Shown: piece after piece, positions 1-8,750 of the stretch
Position numbering within the stretch: the first letter of the stretch is position 1
Layout of the letters: the number at the start of each line of letters is the position of its first letter
Source: CAWATZ01 sp963784995
GTDB taxonomy: Bacteria > Planctomycetota > Planctomycetia > Gemmatales > Gemmataceae
DNA: 64,000 bases
Direction of reading: 5' to 3'
Assembly (NCBI GenBank): GCA_963784995.1
Contig: CAWATZ010000002.1
Location: 1,964,780 to 2,028,779, forward strand
The notes under the pieces: generated by a model
What the model saw: only the letters and a program-made list of their open reading frames with translations
Told to the model about the DNA's origin: nothing
The model's database searches: none
Translations under genes and position numbers: made by a program

Positions 1-1
1 C

Positions 2-748
2 CAGGAACCGTTCCCCGGCGGACCCCGGTTCCTGAATCCCCTCACCCTGGCGCCCCTGGGCCAGACGGTGGCCAAACTGGCCGATCGGCTGCCCCCGGAA
101 CAGGCCGCCGAGGTGACGGCCCGGGCCCTGCGGATGATCCTGGAGGCCATGACCCACCAATCGGCTCCCCAGCTGGCGGAACAGGGTTGGTCCGCTCAGA
201 TCCAGTCCCACCTGGAAGCTCTGAGCACCCGGGCGCTCCTGGAAACCACCAGCTCGCTGGCCGGCCAGCCCAGCCTGGCTTCTCTGGAGCAGGCGGTGGA
301 ACAGCTGGCCGAGCGCCTGCGGCCCGAGCAGGCCGGCAAGGTCCTGCGGCCGCTGCTGGAGGTCCTGACCCGAAGCCACGACGACCCGTTCCCCCGCCAG
401 GCTCTCGCCCGGGCCCTGGGTAACTTCGTGGAGCGCTTCAGCACCCAGGGAGTTGTGGACCTGCTGAAGCACCCGCTGGCGGTCGGCCCCCTCCGGGCGG
501 CCGCCCGGAGAGAACTGGCCCACCGCCTGGCCCCTCCCACTCCCCAGGCCTCTGCCCGCCTGGTCGGCGCGATCGCTCTGCTGCCGGCCGGCTCCTTTGG
601 GGCCTTTGCTCAGGGGATGGTCGAGTCCGAAGCCTTCTTTCCAGAGGAACGGGCCCCCTTTACCGACCTGTGGGATACGGTGACCTGGTTGCGCCAGCAC
701 CACCCGGAGCTGGACCTCGATTCCCTGCCCCGACGTTCCGATCGCTGA
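2..748 (+). CDS. C-terminal part of a repeat protein (truncated by window edge)
   Basis: The reading frame is open from the first bases of the window to the TGA at 746-748, so only the C-terminal ~248 residues are present. It holds at least two related helical repeats of the type LADRLPPEQAAEV and LAERLRPEQAGKV about 75 residues apart, each followed by a leucine-rich helix. Such repeats occur in large planctomycete proteins, including kinase-linked ones, and probably form an alpha-solenoid used for binding; this is inference. There is no catalytic motif in the visible part. The N-terminal domain, which would decide its function, lies outside the window. Confidence 0.6.
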   Translation, partial: QEPFPGGPRFLNPLTLAPLGQTVAKLADRLPPEQAAEVTARALRMILEAMTHQSAPQLAEQGWSAQIQSHLEALSTRALLETTSSLAGQPSLASLEQAVEQLAERLRPEQAGKVLRPLLEVLTRSHDDPFPRQALARALGNFVERFSTQGVVDLLKHPLAVGPLRAAARRELAHRLAPPTPQASARLVGAIALLPAGSFGAFAQGMVESEAFFPEERAPFTDLWDTVTWLRQHHPELDLDSLPRRSDR

Positions 749-760
749 TGCCGGAGAAGA

Positions 761-907
761 CCCAGGGCGCTGCCCTGGGCTATCGTCTTACGCCCCTTCG
801 GGGCGATTGTTTTCCGCCCCGAAGGGGCGCAACACGATAGCCCAGGGCAGCGCCCTGGGTGTAGAGGGCAGCGCCCTGGGTGTAGAGGGCAGCGCCCTGG
901 GTGCTGA
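761..907. repeat. REP-like palindrome plus three 21-bp tandem units
   Basis: A long palindrome has CCCAGGGCGCTGCCCTGGG at the outer end and an inner GCCCCTTCGGGGC-type arm on each side of a short TTGTTTT loop. The right arm is followed by three tandem copies (845-907) of a 21-bp unit containing GGGCAGCGCCCTGGG. A second copy of the same palindrome is at 35316-35420, so this is an interspersed family. Confidence 0.85.
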
Positions 908-952
908 AGCGCTCACCAACGCCACCAGCAAACCGAGCAGCAACCGCTTCAT
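788..952 (-). pseudogene. Signal-peptide gene stub running into the repeat
   Basis: An ATG at 952 has a GAGGTG ribosome site six bases upstream and opens MKRLLLGLLVALVSAS, a typical start of a signal peptide. The frame then runs directly into the tandem repeat array and gives only repeat-encoded PRALPST units. This looks like the 5' end of an exported-protein gene whose remainder was replaced or deleted at the repeat. It could be chance; no downstream homology was seen. Confidence 0.3.
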
Positions 953-1251
953 TGTGTTCACCTCGATGAAGGAAGCCCAAAACCATCCTCCCTCAGAGAG
1001 ACGGCCCTGGAGAGACCCCGGATTGCTGGGGCCGCGTTGCCATTTTTCTGCCCGCCCTGGCTTTTGGGGAGGTAGAGGACGCTGCCGAGACCCAAGCGCT
1101 GAGGACGCCACACCGCCAAGGGCGCTTTTTGCCTGGCGGTGTCCCAGGAAATGCCCAGGCGTGTCCCTGCTTGCCCCACGGATGACAAAAAAGCGACACC
1201 GCCACCACGCCAGCAGCACACGCTGTCTCTTCGGGCCTTCTTGTGACGCTT

Positions 1252-1426
1252 CCCCAAAAGCCACGACGGTCAGCCCGGTCCACGCGGGAGCGCCGTAAGG
1301 CCGTCCCCGCTGCACCCAGTGCCGCACGGCGTTCAGCTCCGCCAGGGTCTGCGCTTGGTTGACCCACTCAGACCAGGCCGTTGGCAGCGGCACCGGCCAA
1401 TCCGCCAGGTGCAATTCCCTCGGGCG
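1252..1426 (-). pseudogene. Remnant of a REP-associated tyrosine transposase (RAYT)
   Basis: The translated stretch (WPVPLPTAWSEWVNQ, then AELNAVRHWVQRGRP followed by YGAPAW) matches what I recall of the C-terminal end of REP-associated Y1 transposases: a W-P-x-P core, VNQ-x-QT and RGRP-[FY]-G. Upstream the frame is closed by a TAG at 1427-1429, and the catalytic HUH and Tyr regions are absent. It is therefore a fragment. It lies about 350 bp from a REP-like palindrome, the type of element these transposases are thought to mobilise. Confidence 0.6.
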
Positions 1427-1453
1427 CTAGACAGTGCCATTCGACTCTGACAA

Positions 1454-2449
1454 CTATTTCCGCCGATTGGCTGACACTTCAGGGTTGACCCAGGCCGGCA
1501 GCGGTTGGCCCTTGAGTCCGGCCAGCAGGTTGTCGGCGCAGATCCGGGCCATGGCATTGCGGGTCCCCACCGTGGCGCTGGCTACGTGCGGCGCCACGAT
1601 CAGGTTCGGCGTTCGCAGCAGCGGGCTATCGCCCGCAGGTGGTTCGGGGTCGGTCACGTCCAGCCCCGCGGCGAAGATCGTCCCGGTCTGCAAGGCCTCG
1701 ACCAGGTCGGCCTCGACCACAATGGGGCCTCGGGCGGTGTTGACGAACACGGCGGTCGGCTTCATCTTGCGGAAGGTCGCCCGGTTGAACAGGCCGCGCG
1801 TGCTCGGGTTGAGGTCGGTGTGGACCGAGACGAAATCCGACTCGCGCAGCAGCGTGTCCAGGTCCACCTGCCGGGCTCCCAGGTCTTTCTCGGCCGGCTC
1901 GCTGGCGCGGACGTCGTGGTACAGCACCTTCATGTCCCAGCCGAAGCGACAGCGCCGACCCAGGGCGTAACCGATCCGGCCCATGCCGACCACGCCCAGC
2001 GTCCGGCCGACCAGGTCTTGCCCCAGATGGCCAAGCGGTTCCCAGGTCTTCCAGTGGCCCGCCTGGCCATACAGGTGGCCGTCCACCAGGCGGCGGGAGG
2101 CCGCGATGAGCAAACAAAAAGCCATGTCGGCCGTGGCGTCGGTCAGCACGCCGGGCGTGTTGCCCACGGCGACGCCCCGGGCAGTGGCCGCGGCCACGTC
2201 CACGTTGTTGAAGCCGACGGCGAAGTTGCTGACCACCTTCAGACGGGGAGCGGCGTCCAGCAGACCCGCGTCGATGCGGTCGGTCAGCAGCGCCACCAGG
2301 CCGTCGCAGCCGGCCACTTTTTGCTTGAGCAGCTCGTAGCTCGGCGGCAGCGGCTCGGGCCAGACCTCGGCATCGCACTCCTGGCGGATGCGGTCCAGTC
2401 CGATCGCGGGGATCTGCCGGCTGACAAAAACCTTGGGTTTGGCGGCCAT
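1454..2449 (-). CDS. D-2-hydroxyacid dehydrogenase (glyoxylate/hydroxypyruvate reductase-like)
   Basis: A 331-residue NAD(P)-dependent oxidoreductase of the D-isomer-specific 2-hydroxyacid dehydrogenase family, expected to reduce glyoxylate or hydroxypyruvate in the cytosol. The Rossmann motif GVVGMGRIG is central; the catalytic Arg is in VNTARGP, the Glu in DVTDPEPP, and the His in APHVASAT, so the triad is complete. Length is normal. The ATG at 2449 was chosen because an AGGAG lies at good spacing upstream; an upstream open stretch to 2683 has no similarity to the family. The exact substrate cannot be told from sequence. Confidence 0.9.
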   Translation of the reverse strand: MAAKPKVFVSRQIPAIGLDRIRQECDAEVWPEPLPPSYELLKQKVAGCDGLVALLTDRIDAGLLDAAPRLKVVSNFAVGFNNVDVAAATARGVAVGNTPGVLTDATADMAFCLLIAASRRLVDGHLYGQAGHWKTWEPLGHLGQDLVGRTLGVVGMGRIGYALGRRCRFGWDMKVLYHDVRASEPAEKDLGARQVDLDTLLRESDFVSVHTDLNPSTRGLFNRATFRKMKPTAVFVNTARGPIVVEADLVEALQTGTIFAAGLDVTDPEPPAGDSPLLRTPNLIVAPHVASATVGTRNAMARICADNLLAGLKGQPLPAWVNPEVSANRRK

Positions 2450-2631
2450 GGTGCGCTCCTGCTCGGGTGCTGACTTCCGTCTCTGATTGTACAAGCGAGG
2501 CCCGTCCTGGCCATCCAGGCGCCGTGGATCGCTTGCATCGGCCAGGACTGTACTATACTTGCAGCAGTAATAAATGAGGGCAGAGCAGAGGACTGCCTTC
2601 ACAAAAGGGCAACTCGCCTTGAGGTGCAAGA

Positions 2632-4077
2632 GTGAACGGACTGGTGCCTCTGGTCGCCCGACTGCGGCCATTGCTGACGCCATGCCGGCTGCAGTATTAC
2701 CTGGCCGCCCTGTTTCTGCCCCAGGTGGTGCTGTTCCTGCTCCTGGAAACGACGCCGGGCGTCCTGGATCGGCAGCAGCGCGTCCGCGGGCGGGATTTCG
2801 TCGGCTATTACGTCTGGGGCCGCATCATCTTGCACGAGGACGCTCATCGGGTTTACGACAGCGCCTACTTTCACCAGATGCAGGCCGAGGTGCTGGCCCC
2901 TGCCGCAATCGACTCCCGAGCGGGCCGGCCTCCCGTCTACCCTTTCTACCCGCCGTCGGCCGGTCTGCTCTTCTGTACCTTCGCTCTGCTGCCCTATGGC
3001 TGGGCAGTGGTCGTCTGGTGGCTGGTGCTGGCTTCTTGTTTTGCGGGAGGCTTCGCCCTGCTGCTCCGTTCGCTTCAGCCTCTGCCGCCGTGGCAGGCGA
3101 CCGCCTGGATGGCGCTGGCTGCGTTTGTTCCGGTCAGTTCGACGTTCTGGAACGGACAGCTGGCTGGCTTGCTCTTTTTGGCCGCGGTCATCGGCATGGA
3201 ACAGCACGGGGCCGGCCGGCGCTTCCGGGCGGGCCTGGCCCTGGCTCTGCTGGCCCTCAAGCCGCCGCTGATCCTTGGCATCGGTCTCTGGCTTCTCTTG
3301 CGCCGGGACGTTCGGGCCCTGCTCGGCCTGGCCGTGGGCTTGCTGGCCCAGCTGGCCCTGGCCGCTCTGTTGCTCGGCCCGGAGTTCCTCGGCCTCTATT
3401 TGCGGAGCCTGCCTTTCTATCTGGACCAGCCCTGGCGCGAAACCATGACTCCGGATCACCAGCATGCCCTGGCCGGCATCCTCACCAACCTGGTGGGCCC
3501 CGCCCACAACCGCGTCTGTAAACTGGTTCACGTGACCGTCACGGTGGTGTGTGCCGTGATCCTGTTTCTGATTGTCCGGGCCTGCAACCGGCCGGCGTTC
3601 CAGCACGCCGGCGGACCGGATTCCGGCGTGCCTGCCCACCAGTCCGGTCGCCTGGAACAAGCAGCGGCGCTCCTCTTTACCGTCCTTGCTGCTCCGCACC
3701 TGAATACCTACGACATGGTCCTGCTGCTGCTCCCGATCGTTCATTTGCTGAGCTGGGCTCACCAGCCGCGGCCAAGCGCCGAACTGGCGGTCGCCGGGCT
3801 GCTCTACCTGGCTTGCTCGATCACCTTCGCGTATCCCTGGACCGGCTTCAGCGTTGTCCCCGTGGTGATTGTCCTGGCCCTGGTCAATATCCTGACAAGC
3901 ACAAGAGCCGAGCCGGCCAAAGTCTCGGAAGCAAGCACCCCTACCCTCTGCGGAGCCTGGCGTAACTATGTCTTCCCGAGTGGTTACCATCCTGGGCACC
4001 GCCAGCCAGGTGCCGACGCGCACGCGCCATCACAACGCCCTGTTCCTGCAGTGGGACGACCTGGGCATCCTCTTTGA
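2632..4077 (+). CDS. GT87/DUF2029 polyprenyl-phosphate sugar transferase-like membrane protein
   Basis: A polytopic membrane protein of about 480 residues with many hydrophobic helices, an early extracytoplasmic acidic segment (RGRDFVGYYVWG) and a YPFYPPSAGL motif. This pattern is typical of the DUF2029/GT87 family of mannosyltransferase-like enzymes that use a lipid-linked sugar donor. The GTG start at 2632 has a GAGGTG site. The last 37 codons overlap the RNase Z gene by 110 bases, which is unusual: a one-base shift upstream would instead end the protein at a TAA at 3963-3965, just before the next ATG. Acceptor and sugar are unknown. Confidence 0.75.
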   Translation: MNGLVPLVARLRPLLTPCRLQYYLAALFLPQVVLFLLLETTPGVLDRQQRVRGRDFVGYYVWGRIILHEDAHRVYDSAYFHQMQAEVLAPAAIDSRAGRPPVYPFYPPSAGLLFCTFALLPYGWAVVVWWLVLASCFAGGFALLLRSLQPLPPWQATAWMALAAFVPVSSTFWNGQLAGLLFLAAVIGMEQHGAGRRFRAGLALALLALKPPLILGIGLWLLLRRDVRALLGLAVGLLAQLALAALLLGPEFLGLYLRSLPFYLDQPWRETMTPDHQHALAGILTNLVGPAHNRVCKLVHVTVTVVCAVILFLIVRACNRPAFQHAGGPDSGVPAHQSGRLEQAAALLFTVLAAPHLNTYDMVLLLLPIVHLLSWAHQPRPSAELAVAGLLYLACSITFAYPWTGFSVVPVVIVLALVNILTSTRAEPAKVSEASTPTLCGAWRNYVFPSGYHPGHRQPGADAHAPSQRPVPAVGRPGHPL

Positions 4078-4903
4078 CCCGGGCGAGGGAACGCAGCGGC
4101 AGATGCTGCTGGCCGGTCTCTCGGCCACGCAAATCACCCACGTGTGCATCACCCACTTCCACGGCGACCACTGCCTGGGCCTGGCCGGCATCATTCAGCG
4201 CCTGTCGCTGGATCGCGTTCCCCATCCTGTCGAGGTCATCTACCCCGCCAGCGGCCAGGTTTTCTTTGAGCGGTTGCGCCATGCCAGCTCCTTTTACGAG
4301 GTCGCCGAGCTGATCCCCCGGCCGATCGAGGCCCGGGCCGAGGAACCTACCCTTGTGCTGAAGCATGGCAGCTTCCGCATCCTGACCCAGGCCCTGGAGC
4401 ATGGCATTGCCTGCCAGGGCTATCGGCTCCAGGAGGACGACGGCCGGCGCATGCTGCCGGAACGCTTGGCCGAGCGCGGCGTCAAGGGCCCTGCCATCCG
4501 GCAGTTGCAGCAGCAGGGTCAGATTGTCGTCGCTGACCGGACCGTGCGGCTGGACGAGGTCAGCGAGCCTCGGCCGGGACAGGCGTTCGCCCTGCTGATG
4601 GACACCCGGCCCTGTCCCGGAGCGGTGGCGCTGGCCCGGAACGCGGACCTGCTGGTCTGCGAAGCGACCTATCTCGACAGCGAGCGCCAGGAAGCGCACG
4701 ACCACTTTCACATGACCGCGGCCGGGTCAGCCCGCCTGGCCTCCGAGGGCGGAGCGCGACGGCTGGTGCTGACGCATTTCTCACAGCGGTATCTCGACAC
4801 CGAGCCGTTCCTGGCGGAGGCGTCAGCGCTGCATTCCGACGTGGTCGTTGCCGACGACCTGGTGCGCGTCCCCGCCCCGGCCCGACACGAGGTCACCGTT
4901 TAA
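3968..4903 (+). CDS. rnz: Ribonuclease Z (tRNA 3'-end processing)
   Basis: A 311-residue metallo-beta-lactamase fold enzyme of the RNase Z/ElaC type, which cuts the 3' trailer from tRNA precursors lacking encoded CCA. The start is family-typical (ILGTASQVPTRTRHHNA), the zinc motif HFHGDHCLGL is intact, and the C-terminal part holds the Asp/Glu segment LVCEATY, an HDHFHMT motif and the last His in LTHFSQRY. The gene follows the GT87-like gene in the same direction and converges with ubiE, overlapping it by 11 bases. Confidence 0.9.
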   Translation: MSSRVVTILGTASQVPTRTRHHNALFLQWDDLGILFDPGEGTQRQMLLAGLSATQITHVCITHFHGDHCLGLAGIIQRLSLDRVPHPVEVIYPASGQVFFERLRHASSFYEVAELIPRPIEARAEEPTLVLKHGSFRILTQALEHGIACQGYRLQEDDGRRMLPERLAERGVKGPAIRQLQQQGQIVVADRTVRLDEVSEPRPGQAFALLMDTRPCPGAVALARNADLLVCEATYLDSERQEAHDHFHMTAAGSARLASEGGARRLVLTHFSQRYLDTEPFLAEASALHSDVVVADDLVRVPAPARHEVTV

Positions 4904-5615
4904 CGCCGACGTAGAGCGTGGCGATGCCGAAGGTCAGCGGATGGAACTTGACCTCGACCAGCCCGTGCTGGCGCAGTTTCTTGGCCAGGGCCTCGCCGTC
5001 GGGGAACTGCATCACGCTGGCCGGGAGGTAGTTATAGGCATTGTCCTTGCTCCGCGAGATTACCTGGCCAATGGCCGGCAGCACCCAGCGAAAATAGGCC
5101 CGGTACAGCGGGCCGAGCAAGAAGTGGTTGGGCCGGGAAAACTCCAGGATCACCACCCGGCCGCCGGGCCGGGTGACGCGGACCATCTCGGTCAGTCCCC
5201 GGTCGGTGTCGGTGACGTTGCGCAGGCCAAAGCCCACCGTGGTCAGCTGAAAGGTGTTGTCGGGAAAGGGGAGGTCCTGGGTGTCGGCCTCGATGAAGCG
5301 GATGCGTTCGCCGGCCTTGCGGCGGCTCGCCTTGGCACGGGCCGGCTTCAGCATCGGCAGGCAGAAGTCGCTGCCGACAATGGGGAGGCGTCCCTTCGCG
5401 GCCCGGTCATAGGCCAGGGCCAGGTCGCCCGTTCCTGTGCAAACGTCAAGGATCGGGCCATCCCCCCGCGGCGGGGCCAGCTGGGTGGTGCGCCAGCGCC
5501 AGTAACGGTCGATGTTCAGGCTCAGCAGGTGGTTGAGCAGGTCGTAACTGCCGGCGATGTTGCCGAACATCTGGCGAATGCGCGTCTCGCGCTTGTCGAG
5601 CAGGTCGGTGGACAC
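4893..5615 (-). CDS. ubiE: Demethylmenaquinone/ubiquinone methyltransferase UbiE/MenG
   Basis: A 240-residue SAM-dependent C-methyltransferase that makes the last step of menaquinone (or ubiquinone) synthesis. Family signatures are plain: SYDLLNHLLSLNIDRYWR near the start, SAM motif LDVCTGTGDLAL, and GFGLRNVTD with LEFSRP later. A GTG at 5615 has AGGAG at ideal distance and is preferred over a TTG at 5654 that lacks a ribosome site. The 3' end overlaps convergent rnz. Confidence 0.92.
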   Translation of the reverse strand: MSTDLLDKRETRIRQMFGNIAGSYDLLNHLLSLNIDRYWRWRTTQLAPPRGDGPILDVCTGTGDLALAYDRAAKGRLPIVGSDFCLPMLKPARAKASRRKAGERIRFIEADTQDLPFPDNTFQLTTVGFGLRNVTDTDRGLTEMVRVTRPGGRVVILEFSRPNHFLLGPLYRAYFRWVLPAIGQVISRSKDNAYNYLPASVMQFPDGEALAKKLRQHGLVEVKFHPLTFGIATLYVGVKR

Positions 5616-5691
5616 GGTTGGCTCCTGTGCAAGGGCGCGATCCTGGAAAGGCAACCGTTGCGCCCAAAAGGAGGCAACAGGTCTGCTTCTC

Positions 5692-5751
5692 CTCTGCTCC
5701 GATGAGCCGCCGGGATCAACCCAGCGGCTCGTCGCGGAGAAGGGAGCAGAG
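5692..5751. other. Nested hairpin in the ubiE-galT intergenic gap
   Basis: Outer arms CTCTGCTCC (5692-5700) and GGAGCAGAG (5743-5751) enclose inner arms GAGCCGC and GCGGCTC (5704-5710, 5724-5730). The gap from 5616 to 5991 has no other feature I can support. The hairpin could act in the galT leader or upstream of ubiE; no riboswitch class is recognised. Confidence 0.45.
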
Positions 5752-5991
5752 CATGAGTCGATTTCCCCTCCCTCGCTGACACAACGCTACCGCCGCCCGC
5801 TCCAGACCGCAAGGGCTGGATGGCCGTAATTGCTGCGGGTCCGTAGAACAATCCGCGATTTCGCTGGTGCCGCTTGAGACCGATGGCCGCACAGGAGCGG
5901 CTCGGAGAGGTAAGCAGCCGTGATGCCGCCTCAGAACGTGGACAACGACAGCACCCTCAGAGGTTTTGCAGACGCATTGCGAGGATTGCCG

Positions 5992-7014
5992 ATGCCCGAG
6001 CTGCGCAAGGACCCGATTGTCGGACGCTGGATCATCATCGCCACGGAACGAGCCAAAAGGCCGGTCGCGCCCAAGCCGGAGGAGCCGATGCCCAACGGCG
6101 GCCCCTGTCCGTTCTGCGAGGGCAACGAGAGCGAGACGCCGCACGAGATCCTCGCCTATCGGGCCCCGGGCACCCGGGCCGATACTCCGGGCTGGCGCGT
6201 CCGCGTGGTGCCCAACAAGTTCCCCGCCCTGCAGATCGAGGGCGATCTGCAAAAGCGCGGCGACGGCATCTACGACAAGATGAACGGCGTCGGCGCTCAC
6301 GAGGTCATCCTCGAATGTCCCCACCATGAGATCCAGATGTCTCATCTGGGCCTGGACAACATCCGCGAGATCCTCTGGGCCTACCGGGATCGCCTGGTGG
6401 ACCTGAAAAAGGACCAGCGCTTCGTGTATGGCATGGTCTTCAAGAACTTCGGCGTCCTGGCCGGGGCCTCGCTGGAGCACTCGCACTCGCAGCTGATTGT
6501 CACGCCCATCGTGCCGATCAACGTCTGGGAGGAGATGACCGGTTCGCTGGAGTTCTTCGGCTACCGCGGCCGCTGCATCTACTGTGACATGATCCATCAG
6601 GAGCTATCGTCGGAGAAACGGATCGTCCTGGACTCGCCGAGCTTTGTCGCGTTCTGTCCCTACGCCGGCCGGTTCCCCTTCGAGACCTGGATCTTGCCCA
6701 AGAACCACAACAGCCACTACGAGAACATCCAGAAGAACGAGATTGAGGAGCTGGGCACGGTCCTCAAGACGATCCTGCTCAAGCTGGAGGCGGCCCTGGA
6801 CGACCCGGCGTACAACTACATCATCCACACGGCCCCGTTTGACACGCAATCGCTGCCGCACTACCACTGGCACATCGAAGTCATCCCGAGGCTGACGCGG
6901 GTGGCCGGGTTCGAGTGGGGGACGGGGTTCTACATCAACCCGGTGCCGCCGGAGCAGGCAGCGGCGTACTTGCAGGAGAAGACGGTGGACGTGAACGCCG
7001 GGGGACGGAGGTAG
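5992..7014 (+). CDS. galT: Galactose-1-phosphate uridylyltransferase
   Basis: A 340-residue HIT-superfamily nucleotidyltransferase of the Leloir pathway that moves UMP between UDP-glucose and galactose-1-phosphate. It has the zinc CPFC pair, a second CIYC pair, the active-site histidine run LEHSHSQL, and the C-terminal HYHWHIEV metal motif. The ATG at 5992 (MPELRKDPIVGRW) is chosen because it is the family's common start and has GAGG six bases upstream; an in-frame ATG at 5920 would add 24 atypical residues. A relative that uses other nucleotides, such as ADP, is possible. Confidence 0.88.
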   Translation: MPELRKDPIVGRWIIIATERAKRPVAPKPEEPMPNGGPCPFCEGNESETPHEILAYRAPGTRADTPGWRVRVVPNKFPALQIEGDLQKRGDGIYDKMNGVGAHEVILECPHHEIQMSHLGLDNIREILWAYRDRLVDLKKDQRFVYGMVFKNFGVLAGASLEHSHSQLIVTPIVPINVWEEMTGSLEFFGYRGRCIYCDMIHQELSSEKRIVLDSPSFVAFCPYAGRFPFETWILPKNHNSHYENIQKNEIEELGTVLKTILLKLEAALDDPAYNYIIHTAPFDTQSLPHYHWHIEVIPRLTRVAGFEWGTGFYINPVPPEQAAAYLQEKTVDVNAGGRR

Positions 7015-7045
7015 TTCGTGACCCCGCATTCCCCATTGTTGCGCG

Positions 7046-7061
7046 AAGCCGCAAGCGGCTT
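7046..7061. terminator. Hairpin between convergent genes
   Basis: AAGCCGCAAGCGGCTT forms a short perfect hairpin directly between the galT stop and the stop of the convergent ThDP enzyme gene. It is suited to be a bidirectional terminator, though U-tracts are weak. Confidence 0.45.
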
Positions 7062-8750
7062 TATTTGTACATCGTCTGGTTCATGGTGCCGCTGCTGAAG
7101 ACGTTGGGATCGATCATCACGTTGACACACGCCGGCTTCCCCGAAGCCCGGGCGCGCTCCAGGGCCGGCCGGATCTGCCCTGGTTCCGTGACGTGTTCGC
7201 CATATCCCCCCAGCGCCTCCACGACGCGATCGTAGCGCGTCGGGGCCAGCAGGTTGGCGATGTCGCCGCGGGCCTCGCCGTAGCGTGCTGATCTGGCCAT
7301 AGCGGATCTGGTTCCAGGCGGCGTTGTTGCCGACCACGCTGACCACCGGCAAGTTGAAGCGCACCGCCGTGTCAAACTCGAAGCCGTTCAGACCGAAGGC
7401 CCCGTCACCGAAGAGGATGAATGCCTCCTTTTTCGGGAAGGCCACCTTGGCGGCGATTGCGAACGGCATGCCGACGCCCAGCGTGCCCAGCGGGCCCGGG
7501 TCGAGCCACTGCCCCGGACGGCGCGTCTGGATGACGCTGGCGCTGATCGTCACCACGTCGCCGCCGTCGCCGATGAAGATCGAGTCCTCAGTGAGAAAGT
7601 CGTTGATCTCCTTCGCCAGCCGGAGCGGGTGGATCGGCACCGCGTTGCTGTTGAGCAGAGGCAGCTCCTTTTCCAGGGCCTTCTGCTCCGCGGTCCGCAG
7701 CTGCTCCAGCCAGGCTCGCGTTTTTTCCGGGGCGGTCTTGCCCAGGGCGGCCGTGAGCTGGTCCAGCACCACGGCCGAGTCGCCGGTGATGCCAACGTCG
7801 ATGCCGCGGTTGTGGCCCAGCTCGCTGGTGTCGAGGTCCACCTGAATGATCTTCGCATCCGGGGCCAGGCGCTTGCCGTAGCCCAGCCGGAAATCGAACG
7901 GCGTGCCCAGCACCAGGATCACGTCGCCCTTGCCCAGGGCCTCCCGCCGGGAGCGGACGAACAGCAGCGGATGGCCCGGCGGCAGCGAGCCCCGGGCGGA
8001 GCCGTTGAGGTACACCGGGATGCGGCCCGCCTCGGCGAGGGCTTGCAGCGCCGCGGCGCCGCGGCAGTGCCAGACCTGGCTTCCCGCGAGAATCACCGGC
8101 CGCTCCGCCCCGGCCAAGAGCCGGGCGGCTTCCTCGATCTGCTTGACGTCGCCGGTCACCCGCCCCGTCGAGCGGTACTTGCCCGGATCGACCACGGCAC
8201 TCTCGTCCACCCCGGCAAAGAGAACGTCGGCCGGAACCTCCACGAACACCGGTCCAGGCCGGCCGGAGCAGGCGTTGCGGAAGGCCATGCCGAGGATCTC
8301 GGGGATGCGTTCGGTGTGGAAGACCGTGGTGGCAAACTTGGTGATCGGCCGCATCATCCCGACGTGGTCCAGCTCCTGGAGCGAGCCCATGTGGGCCTGG
8401 ATCAGGGGCCCCTGGCCGCCGATCACCAGCATCGGCGTCTGGGCCCGCCAGGCGTTGGCGACGGCGGTGACCGTGTCGGTGACACCGGGGCCGGCGGTGA
8501 CGACGGCACAGCCAGGAACGCCGGTCAGGCGCGCCCAGGCGTCGGCGGCGTGGCCGGCGGCCTGCTCGTGGCGCACGTCGATGATGCGGATGCTGGCATC
8601 GACGCAGCCGTCGTAGACGTCCATCACGTGCCCGCCGCAGAGGGTGAAGATGGCCTCGATCCCCTCCGCCTTGAGGGCCCGGGCCACAAGATGGCCACCG
8701 GTTACAGGCCGGGTGGTGGTCGCTGTCTCGCGCGGGACTGTCCTGGTCAT
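7061..8750 (-). CDS. ThDP-dependent decarboxylase, candidate oxalyl-CoA decarboxylase (one frameshift)
   Basis: A thiamine-diphosphate enzyme of the acetolactate synthase/oxalyl-CoA decarboxylase superfamily, ~562 residues if one extra base near 7283 is ignored. The catalytic Glu is in DVRHEQAAGHAADAW, and the ThDP/Mg motif runs from GDGAFG to GNNAAWNQIRYGQ. Just after this the frame breaks and the conserved C-terminus (ending in SSGTMNQTMYK) continues in another frame to the TAA at 7061. Its ATG overlaps the stop of the CoA ligase (ATGA), so the two are translationally coupled. That partner suggests oxalyl-CoA as substrate; 2-hydroxyacyl-CoA lyase or an acetolactate-synthase-like role remain possible. 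The frameshift may be a sequencing error. Confidence 0.7.

Noticed and set aside
845..907. Three 21-bp tandem units as a possible CRISPR array
   Set aside because: Units are directly adjacent without spacers and are part of a palindrome.
5992..7014. galT as part of a Leloir operon
   Set aside because: No galE, galK or galM gene is next to it in the window.
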